11,390 bases of DNA, from contig JAYEII010000046.1 of NCBI GenBank assembly GCA_034660015.1, forward strand, positions 1-11,390, given 5' to 3'. This document shows positions 1 through 5,808 of this stretch, piece after piece (within the stretch, counting starts at the first letter, position 1; every line of letters begins with the position of its first letter). Below the pieces are notes generated by a model, which worked only from the letters and a program-made list of their open reading frames with translations, made no database searches and was not told where the DNA came from. The position numbers and the translations under genes were made by a program. The stretch is from QEXZ01 sp034660015 (GTDB taxonomy: Archaea; Halobacteriota; Syntropharchaeia; Alkanophagales; Methanospirareceae).

Positions 1-536
1 ATATCTATGCCTGCTAAGTCTATAATCATGAGGTTATCGCCAACCGTTCTTATCGTAGTGCTCGCTAATCCCAGCATGTTTATTTTTGTCTCTATTATTC
101 GACGAGTTTCATCCCGTGTCGCCCGAGTTATAGAATCCTCAAAGAAGTCTTCACCGTTTGGTTTCTTCGCTATATCTGCATTAATGCCCCTTAACACCTC
201 TGACAACTGCTCTTTTGTAACGCTCTTCCTTATCTCGTATTCCACCCCGTCATCAGTCTTGTAAGGCGTTACCTCCGTATCTAACTCCTCTTCAAGAAAT
301 TTAACTACTTCTGTCTCATTAACAGACGTTGTATTTATCTTGACAAGAGTCCCCTCTAATTTAAGCTGCAACGAACTCCCGCCTACCAAATCCAAGCCAT
401 ATCTCAGGTTGCCGTTTATCCCTGCGTCCGCAGGCGGTGGCGGATACACATAGATGACAACCAAAGCGGCAAAAACGCACAATATCACTGCCATTACCCT
501 TATGTCGCCCAGCAAACCTCCTCCGTTTTTTTTCAT
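1..536 (-). CDS. secD: Protein translocase subunit SecD, N-terminal part (cut by window edge)
   Basis: The gene reads leftward off the window, leaving 178 codons. SecD works with SecF as an accessory membrane complex of the Sec translocon that uses the ion gradient to help pull exported proteins out. The protein starts with a short basic segment, then one hydrophobic helix at about residues 13-31 ending in a proline run. The family signature GLDLVGG lies at 47-53, followed by a periplasmic-type P1 region with NMLGLAS near 153-159. The ATG at 534-536 is preceded by a purine-rich AGGAG-type stretch about 15-20 bases upstream, a rather long spacing. A TATA-like element shared with the divergent trm1 region lies at 605-614. 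In many archaea secF precedes secD; here the upstream neighbour is divergent trm1, so secF must be downstream, outside the window, or elsewhere. Identity is confident from the signature and topology. Confidence 0.88.
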   Translation of the reverse strand, partial: MKKNGGGLLGDIRVMAVILCVFAALVVIYVYPPPPADAGINGNLRYGLDLVGGSSLQLKLEGTLVKINTTSVNETEVVKFLEEELDTEVTPYKTDDGVEYEIRKSVTKEQLSEVLRGINADIAKKPNGEDFFEDSITRATRDETRRIIETKINMLGLASTTIRTVGDNLMIIDLAGID

Positions 537-604
537 TGTGTCCGTTCCTTATCTCCTCTTCTTCCCCTTCTCTACTCTACATACCCTATACTTCTATACT
601 TACG

Positions 605-614
605 AAATTATATG
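605..614 (-). promoter_or_regulatory. Putative TATA box for secD
   Basis: Minus-strand CATATAATTT lies about 70-80 bases ahead of the secD start. An initiation site about 25 bases downstream would give a leader of roughly 50 bases that contains the purine-rich ribosome site. This rests on composition and spacing only. Confidence 0.35.
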
Positions 615-624
615 ATTCCTGTGC

Positions 625-636
625 TTTAAAATTTAA
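625..636 (+). promoter_or_regulatory. Putative TATA box for trm1, leaderless transcript
   Basis: The AT-only stretch TTTAAAATTTAA is centred about 29 bases before the trm1 ATG, and no Shine-Dalgarno sequence lies between them. That spacing is what archaeal leaderless mRNAs show, with transcription starting at or next to the ATG. Confidence 0.5.
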
Positions 637-657
637 AAGAATACAATACACTAACAA

Positions 658-1782
658 ATGTTTTCAGAAGTAAAAGAGGGAACCACGAGGATATTAATAC
701 CTACACAAACTACAAAGTCAATTTTTTATAATCCGCAGATGGAATTGTGCAGGGACATAGACATAGCGAGCATAGCTGCTTTTGTTTCCTCTCTGCCTTC
801 ACAAAAGATACCTCTGACATACATAGATGCGCTTGCAGCTACGGGCGTGAGAGGCGTTAGAGTGGCAAAAGAAGTTGGCTTACGCGTGGTTATTAACGAC
901 CGAAGCAGCTCCGCTTACGAAGTCATAAACCGAAACATAAAGCGGAATGCGGTTGAAGAAAGGGCGAAGGCGTATAACGAGAATGCAAATGTGCTTCTAC
1001 TTCAGAATAAGTATGACCTGGTGGACTTAGACCCTTTTGGCTCGCCAGTCCCGTTTCTGGACGCAGCTTGTAAATCGGCGAAGAAGCTGTTGCTCATTAC
1101 TGCGACAGATACCGCACCCTTATGCGGGGCTCATTCCGGTGGCTTGAGGAAATATGATGCGAAGCCTCTTAACACCGAATATCACAAGGAGATGGCAACT
1201 CGTATTCTCTTGGGTAAAGTAACGAGAGACCTGTGCAAATATGACAGGGCGATATGGCCACTGCTGTCTTATTCCAAGGCGCATTTCGTAAGGCTCATAG
1301 CACAAGTGGAAAAAGGGGCGAAAAAAGCCGATGACTGTATGAAACGGCTTGGATTTACCGCGCATTGCTTCTCCTGCGGCAACAGGTTCGCTTTTTCTTG
1401 CTCCGACCTGATGGAGCTGAAAGTGGAGAAGAAATGCCGGGTATGTGGTGCGAAAATACGCATTGCAGGTCCTTTATACATAAATACAATAAAACAGAAG
1501 GGTTTTTGCGAACGGGTGCATAACGAACTGGAGAAAAGAGCACTGGGTAAAAAGAAAGAAGCAATGAAAATCGTTGAGACATCTATAAATGAGTTGGATA
1601 TACCTTTTTTTTATGAGCATCACGCGATATGCAAGGCGTTAAAAGTTCCTCCTTATTCCATTTCGTCGTTAATTAACGCTTTACAGTCAAGTGGGTTTTC
1701 TGCGAGCAGAACGCACTTTTCGGATACTGCATTTAAGACGAATGCGAGTATGGAAGAGATAAAAGACATTTTGAAGGAATGA
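658..1782 (+). CDS. trm1: tRNA (guanine26-N2)-dimethyltransferase Trm1
   Basis: A full-length (374 aa) Trm1 family protein. It uses S-adenosylmethionine to methylate guanine 26 at the hinge between the D and anticodon stems of tRNA. The N-terminus EGTTRILIP and FYNPQMELCRD is characteristic. A Rossmann-fold SAM-binding motif with ATGVRGVR lies at about 61-68, followed by an acidic strand end at N80-D81. The catalytic motif DLDPFGSP is at 123-130. A zinc-ribbon pair of C-x2-C knuckles (C237/C240 and C260/C263) lies in the C-terminal half, as in archaeal Trm1. The ATG at 658 is the first in frame, lies about 29 bases after a TATA-like element, and has no ribosome site, suggesting a leaderless message. 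The gene is divergent from secD and convergent with the membrane protein downstream, with a 40-base gap. Confidence 0.95.
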   Translation: MFSEVKEGTTRILIPTQTTKSIFYNPQMELCRDIDIASIAAFVSSLPSQKIPLTYIDALAATGVRGVRVAKEVGLRVVINDRSSSAYEVINRNIKRNAVEERAKAYNENANVLLLQNKYDLVDLDPFGSPVPFLDAACKSAKKLLLITATDTAPLCGAHSGGLRKYDAKPLNTEYHKEMATRILLGKVTRDLCKYDRAIWPLLSYSKAHFVRLIAQVEKGAKKADDCMKRLGFTAHCFSCGNRFAFSCSDLMELKVEKKCRVCGAKIRIAGPLYINTIKQKGFCERVHNELEKRALGKKKEAMKIVETSINELDIPFFYEHHAICKALKVPPYSISSLINALQSSGFSASRTHFSDTAFKTNASMEEIKDILKE

Positions 1783-1822
1783 ATTATGGATGTATCGAAC
1801 GTTGGGTATTGTTTGGAGTTTC

Positions 1823-2689
1823 TCAATATACGCCTCGTTTTCTTTGCCTTTGTCTATTTAAAAATACAATTACCACTATTGCAACAATCGCCACTACAGC
1901 CAGACCACCATAATTCAGATGCTTTTTAGCGCCAACTGCCGATTCTGCTTTTTGTTTCGCAAGCTCGGCATAATAAGAAGCATTTGTTGCTGCTTCTATC
2001 GACTCTTTTGGCCACCCTTCCCAATAGTCTCTTTCGGCGTTCTCTAAGTACAAACGGGCCCTTCCAAAATTCGCATCTGCTTCGGTTACGTCAATTCCTT
2101 TTTCTGTAGCGTTAGCAATGGTCCAATTCGCACTGTTTAACTTTTCTCGTGCTTCATGCATCGCGGTTATAGCGTCTTCTATTATCTCCGATGATACATC
2201 CCTTTTTATGCTTTCCACCGAATAATATTCTCCTTTTACCTTCTGCGTTATATTTAAAAAGGTAATTGGTTCCATTTTCTTCACCTCTGGTGCTTTTCCT
2301 CTCACTAATATCTTTACTTCTTTATCTCTTCCATGGTTCACCGTAAAAGGACTTTTATATTCCTTAGCTATGCCGTTCACAAATATAGCCGGCTCTATAT
2401 TCTCCTTTTCCAAAAAATAGGAATAAAAAGTGAGGTCAGATTCATCTATTGGCGCGCTAAAATTAGTTAAGACCACTTCTATCGTAACTCCGCTACCATT
2501 TTTTACCATTCCGTATGAATTGAAAAAGTTATAATCCTCATACTCTATCTTTGTTGCAACCTCCACGAACTTAGATTCCTGCAAGTTCGCTTGCTCTTTC
2601 GCAATAACACCTACGCTCATGCATATTGACATCAAAAAAAACGCCAATATTAGTGAAAATATCAATTTCTTTGTCAACATTATCCTCAT
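1823..2689 (-). CDS. Exported, C-terminally membrane-anchored protein coupled to cetZ; function unknown
   Basis: I do not recognise the family. The 288-residue protein has a signal peptide (basic KK at 7-8, hydrophobic to about residue 30, plausible cleavage after VIA). A probably beta-rich region covers about 40-155. A helical, Ala/Glu-rich region follows at about 157-252, then one transmembrane helix at 261-277 and a basic tail RQRQRKRG. That predicts an outside N-terminus and a short cytoplasmic tail. Six N-X-S/T sequons (N64, N76, N146, N188, N193, N236) fit an N-glycosylated surface domain. The ATG at 2689 is chosen over the one at 2680 because a GAGGTGA ribosome site lies 9 bases before it. 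That site overlaps the TGA stop of cetZ, so the two genes are very likely co-transcribed and translationally coupled. A role as membrane partner of CetZ is inference from position only; a general surface protein is the alternative. Confidence 0.8.
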   Translation of the reverse strand: MRIMLTKKLIFSLILAFFLMSICMSVGVIAKEQANLQESKFVEVATKIEYEDYNFFNSYGMVKNGSGVTIEVVLTNFSAPIDESDLTFYSYFLEKENIEPAIFVNGIAKEYKSPFTVNHGRDKEVKILVRGKAPEVKKMEPITFLNITQKVKGEYYSVESIKRDVSSEIIEDAITAMHEAREKLNSANWTIANATEKGIDVTEADANFGRARLYLENAERDYWEGWPKESIEAATNASYYAELAKQKAESAVGAKKHLNYGGLAVVAIVAIVVIVFLNRQRQRKRGVY

Positions 2690-2698
2690 CTCTCTATC

Positions 2699-2705
2699 TC
2701 ACCTC
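2699..2705 (-). promoter_or_regulatory. Ribosome binding site overlapping the cetZ stop codon
   Basis: Minus-strand GAGGTGA, a strong match to the archaeal anti-Shine-Dalgarno complement, begins inside the TGA stop of cetZ (2704-2706) and sits 9 bases before the ATG at 2689. It selects that start and indicates translational coupling of the membrane protein to cetZ. Confidence 0.7.
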
Positions 2706-3855
2706 AGAACAAAGGTTTTATATTTCCGTTTGTATCCATTAATTCCTGATATTCACGCTCCTTCTCACTTGTCACCTCTTTTAATGTCTCCTGTGCTTCT
2801 GCTCCCATTTCCTGTAAATCTTTTATTCTTGGTATATCAGATACACCGGAAAAGAGCACAATTGTCGCCACATGTTCACTCTTTACAACCGGGAAATCAC
2901 CCCCTCTTACTTCCGTTCCTCTTATCATCTCCTCTATCCGTTCCTTCGATTTCTCCATCCCCTTCCTGCTTAACTCCTCTGGTGGTCCCGCTGCTATTAC
3001 CAATGCCCTTTCCGCACTTGACGGTTCACACGGAATCGTTAATCTGCCTGCTACTGCTCTCCTTGTCAAAGAAGTAATCCTTGTAACTGAATCCAGCGTA
3101 TCCATCGTCCCCTTCTTCCTGAAAAGCTTCTTTAATCCTCCTTTTCGCTCTATGCCTTCCGCAGCATAGCCAATTGTGGATATTCCGCCTCCTTTAAGCG
3201 TGTTCATTATCTCCGCAGCATCTACCACCATCTGCCCCACTTCGTTCGCTTCGCCTGCACCAAACAAAATTCCGAATCTCCTCACTATCTCTTCGTTTAT
3301 GTCCCTATATGCCTCTTTTACCGTCTCTCCCCCCGTCCTCCACACTTCATTATCGAAAAGGAAAAGATTGTCAACCTCATTCATGAAACTCATCAGACTC
3401 CGTGCAGCGTTTAAAGAGTATAAACTTCCTTCCCCCTTCGCCGGTAATATCCCCAGCCCGTAAACCGGCTCTTCATATAATTTCTTCAGCCTCCTTGCCA
3501 GCACGGGGGCGCCCCCCGAACCTGTTCCACCTCCTAAACCTGCAATTACCAGAAACGCATCCACCTGATGTGTCCCTCGTTTATCTATCTCAGTTTGTAT
3601 GGTATAAATTTCATCAGTGGCAACCTTCGCTCCTAATTCGTTATCTGCTCCTATCCCATGCCCTTTCGTCAATGCCTCGCCTATAAGCACCCGGTCTTCC
3701 ATTGGGATGTTCTTTAGCCCTATCAAATCGGATTTCGCTGTATTAATAGCCACGGCATTAATCACAAAATTCTGCCCCGTTCGCTTTGCAAATTCCAAAA
3801 ATGTGTCTGCAACTCTGCCTCCCGCTTGTCCATAGCCTATCATAAATACACGCAT
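2704..3855 (-). CDS. cetZ: CetZ, tubulin/FtsZ-superfamily GTPase
   Basis: A 383-residue member of the CetZ family, archaeal tubulin-like GTPases that in haloarchaea polymerise under the membrane to control cell shape and motility. The N-terminus has the nucleotide-binding loop GYGQAGG at 7-13, followed by AINTAKSDL and GHGIGADNELGA. The tubulin signature is GGGTGSG at 108-114, the CetZ/tubulin form rather than the GGGTGTG of FtsZ. The synergy loop region has D212 and E215, where tubulins and CetZs carry the Glu. ITSLTRRAVAGRLTIPCE and ALVIAAGPPE match conserved CetZ C-domain blocks. It ends in a charged helix and the short tail NIKPLF. The ATG is preceded by GGGAGA with 5 bases between, itself preceded by repeated GGGGAAA purine units. 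It lies 95 bases after the PRC-barrel gene on the same strand and directly before the coupled membrane-protein gene. Confidence 0.96.
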   Translation of the reverse strand: MRVFMIGYGQAGGRVADTFLEFAKRTGQNFVINAVAINTAKSDLIGLKNIPMEDRVLIGEALTKGHGIGADNELGAKVATDEIYTIQTEIDKRGTHQVDAFLVIAGLGGGTGSGGAPVLARRLKKLYEEPVYGLGILPAKGEGSLYSLNAARSLMSFMNEVDNLFLFDNEVWRTGGETVKEAYRDINEEIVRRFGILFGAGEANEVGQMVVDAAEIMNTLKGGGISTIGYAAEGIERKGGLKKLFRKKGTMDTLDSVTRITSLTRRAVAGRLTIPCEPSSAERALVIAAGPPEELSRKGMEKSKERIEEMIRGTEVRGGDFPVVKSEHVATIVLFSGVSDIPRIKDLQEMGAEAQETLKEVTSEKEREYQELMDTNGNIKPLF

Positions 3856-3860
3856 TTTGT

Positions 3861-3883
3861 TCTCCCTTTCCCCTTTCCCCTTT
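3861..3883 (-). promoter_or_regulatory. Purine heptamer repeats in the cetZ leader, including its ribosome site
   Basis: On the coding strand about three copies of an AAAGGGG-type heptamer end in GGGAGA, 5 bases before the cetZ ATG. The last unit is the likely ribosome site. The repeated G-runs offer alternative ribosome contacts or a structured leader. Confidence 0.4.
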
Positions 3884-3928
3884 CTAATTTATATTTTATA
3901 TCTTATATACTATTTTGCGATGTCTTAT

Positions 3929-3951
3929 CATATATAAGTATTATAAGTATT
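3929..3951 (-). promoter_or_regulatory. Putative cetZ promoter region with tandem ATAAGTATT repeat
   Basis: Minus-strand TTATATATG (3929-3937) could be a TATA box giving a leader of about 50 bases for cetZ. Next to it are two abutting copies of ATAAGTATT (plus-strand 3934-3942 and 3943-3951), reaching the first base of the TGA stop of the PRC-barrel gene. Another AT-rich candidate lies nearer the gene at about 3888-3902, so the exact promoter is uncertain, and read-through from the upstream genes is also possible. Confidence 0.3.
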
Positions 3952-4682
3952 CATCTATAGCTTGAATATTTTAGAACAACATTTTTACTGTACATATTTA
4001 AACGCACATCGTGCATGGATATTCTGCCCTTTTCCAAATCCCTGCCTGCGCCTTTTTGTTTTTGCTGATTTACTATTAACCCCCCTACCTTCCCCGTTTC
4101 GATATCAAAAACAATATCCCCCACGTCCCCTATGTACTCCCCTCCCGCCGTTATAATCTTTCTATCCAAAATAGATTTACCAAACATCTTCATCGCTCCT
4201 TTTCCGCGCTTGGATATTAAATTCCTGATAAACGACTCACTCCTTTTTATCTCTTCTATATCCTGCCCTAATAAATCGCCTATCGCTTTTACATCCACTA
4301 CATCTTCCAGCTCGCGTCCGAGTCGGTATAAAATGGTATGCACCAAACATTGGGCGAACGCAAAGGGGTAGCTAACTGCAAATTTACCGTGTGTCCTCGT
4401 CATATCCCCGCCATCTACGTCAAATAGGTACTCGTTCACTGCCTCTTTTACCTCCTTTGTAATCAATTCTTTTACGTCATCTTCAGTGACGGGTACGGGT
4501 ATCGTCCCCTTCTCTATCCCCTTCTCCTCACAAATTTGGATTGCATAGGTGACAAAATGTTTTATCGCATCCTCTTCAACCGGCTCAAAAACGAAATTCC
4601 ACGGAAATAGCCGGGACCGTAAGTAGGCAACAGCTTTTTCTCTCCCTTCTTTTTCCTTTTCCTTCTCCTGCTCCGCTCTCAT
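3951..4682 (-). CDS. PRC-barrel protein with an unrecognised N-terminal domain (CdpB-like candidate)
   Basis: The last ~75 of 243 residues form a PRC-barrel domain: MFGKSILDRKIITAGG followed by GEYIGDVGDIVFDIETGKV (about 166-199) has the typical turn pattern of small PRC barrels. In haloarchaea the PRC-barrel proteins CdpB1/CdpB2 are division-ring components acting with SepF and FtsZ. This protein is longer: about 165 residues precede the barrel, beginning with a very charged stretch (EKEKEKEGREK) and then a mostly helical, acidic domain containing LFPWNF near 25-30, which I do not recognise. No signal peptide or membrane helix is visible, so it should be cytoplasmic. The start has an excellent ribosome site. 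It lies 30 bases after the coiled-coil gene, likely one operon, with cetZ downstream and ftsZ divergent nearby. A division or cytoskeletal role is inferred from domain plus neighbourhood; PRC barrels also occur in rRNA-processing and photosynthetic proteins. Confidence 0.82.
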   Translation of the reverse strand: MRAEQEKEKEKEGREKAVAYLRSRLFPWNFVFEPVEEDAIKHFVTYAIQICEEKGIEKGTIPVPVTEDDVKELITKEVKEAVNEYLFDVDGGDMTRTHGKFAVSYPFAFAQCLVHTILYRLGRELEDVVDVKAIGDLLGQDIEEIKRSESFIRNLISKRGKGAMKMFGKSILDRKIITAGGEYIGDVGDIVFDIETGKVGGLIVNQQKQKGAGRDLEKGRISMHDVRLNMYSKNVVLKYSSYR

Positions 4683-4688
4683 CTCTTT

Positions 4689-4697
4689 CCTCCACCT
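4689..4697 (-). promoter_or_regulatory. Strong ribosome binding site of the PRC-barrel gene
   Basis: Minus-strand AGGTGGAGG lies 6 bases before the ATG at 4682 and within the 30-base gap after the upstream gene. It fixes the start and suggests efficient translation of the second gene in a two-gene operon. Confidence 0.65.
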
Positions 4698-4712
4698 TTT
4701 ATTTCTTTTTTT

Positions 4713-5609
4713 TCACTTCTTAAAAAATTTCAGCATCTTATGAATATTCAAGCTTGAATCGGAAATACTTTTTCTTTTCCCTACCCCTTCCTCTTTGCTC
4801 ACCTCGATGTTACAAATTTGCCATACCCATTCGCCAAAATCTGTCGCTTCGTATTCACCGTCATATTCCTTCGCCAAGTTATACCCTCTCTCACCGCTTA
4901 CTAAATATACAACGCCATTAACAAGTTCTTTGTCGTAGGTATCATCACTTACAAGCTCTTTATATTCCTTGTCTTCGTGGTGAGAAATATCTTTTATTTC
5001 CTTTATCCGCAGTCTCCTCCCCTCTTTAATCAACGTTTCCAATGCACTAAGAGCGTATCCATTCTGTTTGAGCAGCATATAGCTCTTGTCTATTTTGTTT
5101 TCCATACCGAGCATGTGCTTCGCTGCCTCCTGTATTATCATTATTATATATCCCAGAACCTTCAAAGGCGAACTCTCCTCAGAGTGAATTTCTATGCCAG
5201 CCGTAGAGAAAGTGGCCTCTTTAAATTGAATACTTGGCTGTGGTTTGCCAAGAAAGCTGCCAGTAAGAGCGGAGAAATAAGCTTCAGAAATCGGATCATG
5301 CTCGCTATCGTAGGGAAAGCGAGTCCCATCAAAGGAGTCAAGATTGGGAGCAAAATCCGCAGTTAGCTCTAATATCTCCTTTTTAACCTCTTCTACCTTC
5401 AAAACGGCACTGCTTCTGTCTTCCTTCTCCTTTCTCAGCTGCTTCGCTTCGGCATCCAGCTTCTCCCTTAGCTTTCCCCCTATCCCCTTTTCCAATAGCT
5501 CTTCTATCTCGTCTAACTTGTCCTCACTCGCTTTATCAGCGTTTATTCCTGCTAATCGCCAATATTCAGTGGCTAATACATTCGCATTTTCATTGAATTT
5601 ATCCACCAT
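4713..5609 (-). CDS. Unknown coiled-coil protein in the cetZ-ftsZ neighbourhood
   Basis: I do not recognise this protein (298 aa from the ATG). There is no signal peptide or clear membrane span. About residues 25-85 are a highly charged predicted coiled coil rich in Lys and Glu, with a Leu heptad pattern around EIEELLEKG and KLREKLDAEAKQLRKEKE. A middle region with DSFDGTRFPYDSEHDPIS follows. Near 150-205 a hydrophobic helix (LGYIIMIIQEAAKHMLGM) leads into a basic helix (LIKEGRRLRIKEIKDI). The C-terminus ends with a short basic amphipathic stretch, KMLKFFKK, that could touch a membrane. A GTG start at 5615 is possible; the ATG at 5609 is preferred, with GGGGAGAGGGG about 10 bases upstream, but the GTG with a 4-base gap cannot be excluded. 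It is the first gene of the minus-strand block, divergent from ftsZ. Confidence 0.75.
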   Translation of the reverse strand: MVDKFNENANVLATEYWRLAGINADKASEDKLDEIEELLEKGIGGKLREKLDAEAKQLRKEKEDRSSAVLKVEEVKKEILELTADFAPNLDSFDGTRFPYDSEHDPISEAYFSALTGSFLGKPQPSIQFKEATFSTAGIEIHSEESSPLKVLGYIIMIIQEAAKHMLGMENKIDKSYMLLKQNGYALSALETLIKEGRRLRIKEIKDISHHEDKEYKELVSDDTYDKELVNGVVYLVSGERGYNLAKEYDGEYEATDFGEWVWQICNIEVSKEEGVGKRKSISDSSLNIHKMLKFFKK

Positions 5610-5696
5610 TTTCACTTTTCCCCTCTCCCCAAGGGCGGCAAATTTCTATTTCTATTACCATTCTCTTCTTTCTTTCTAAAAAGTTATTCTGGAAAC

Positions 5697-5705
5697 TATT
5701 TATAT
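5697..5705 (-). promoter_or_regulatory. Putative TATA box for the coiled-coil/PRC-barrel operon
   Basis: Minus-strand ATATAAATA lies about 90 bases ahead of the coiled-coil gene start, giving a predicted leader of about 60 bases. It sits back to back with the ftsZ TATA element, with centres about 27 bases apart, so the two divergent promoters overlap. Confidence 0.4.
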
Positions 5706-5723
5706 CCTCATTTAGCCGAAAGA

Positions 5724-5732
5724 TTTATATAA
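5724..5732 (+). promoter_or_regulatory. Putative ftsZ TATA box
   Basis: TTTATATAA is a near-consensus archaeal TATA box. A start site about 25 bases downstream would fall near 5755 and leave a leader of about 55 bases carrying the ribosome site. The preceding CGAAAGA is purine-rich, as expected for a BRE. Confidence 0.5.
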
Positions 5733-5735
5733 CCC

Positions 5736-5750
5736 TTCCTTCTTAAGGAA
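5736..5750 (+). promoter_or_regulatory. Small inverted repeat in the ftsZ promoter
   Basis: TTCCTT and AAGGAA form a perfect 6-base inverted repeat around a 3-base centre, lying between the TATA box and the predicted ftsZ start site. That is where an archaeal repressor would block polymerase. It could occur by chance at this size. Confidence 0.25.
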
Positions 5751-5798
5751 ACAATTACCAAGAAAAATTGTACGTAAGTGAGGTAAAAAAAAGGAGAT

Positions 5799-5803
5799 GG
5801 AGG
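5799..5803 (+). promoter_or_regulatory. Ribosome binding site that decides the ftsZ start
   Basis: GGAGG lies 5 bases before the ATG at 5809. For the in-frame ATG at 5797 the nearest GGAG touches the start codon directly, which is too close. The site therefore favours 5809. Confidence 0.6.
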
Positions 5804-5808
5804 ATAAG

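Noticed and set aside
2619..3077. Plus-strand open frame over the cetZ 3' end
   Set aside because: It is antisense to cetZ and the membrane-protein gene, and its Leu/Pro/Ser-rich translation mirrors the cetZ codons.
5797..5808. Earlier in-frame ATG for ftsZ at 5797
   Set aside because: Its purine-rich ribosome site touches the ATG; the ATG at 5809 has GGAGG at a proper 5-base distance. The earlier start is not excluded.
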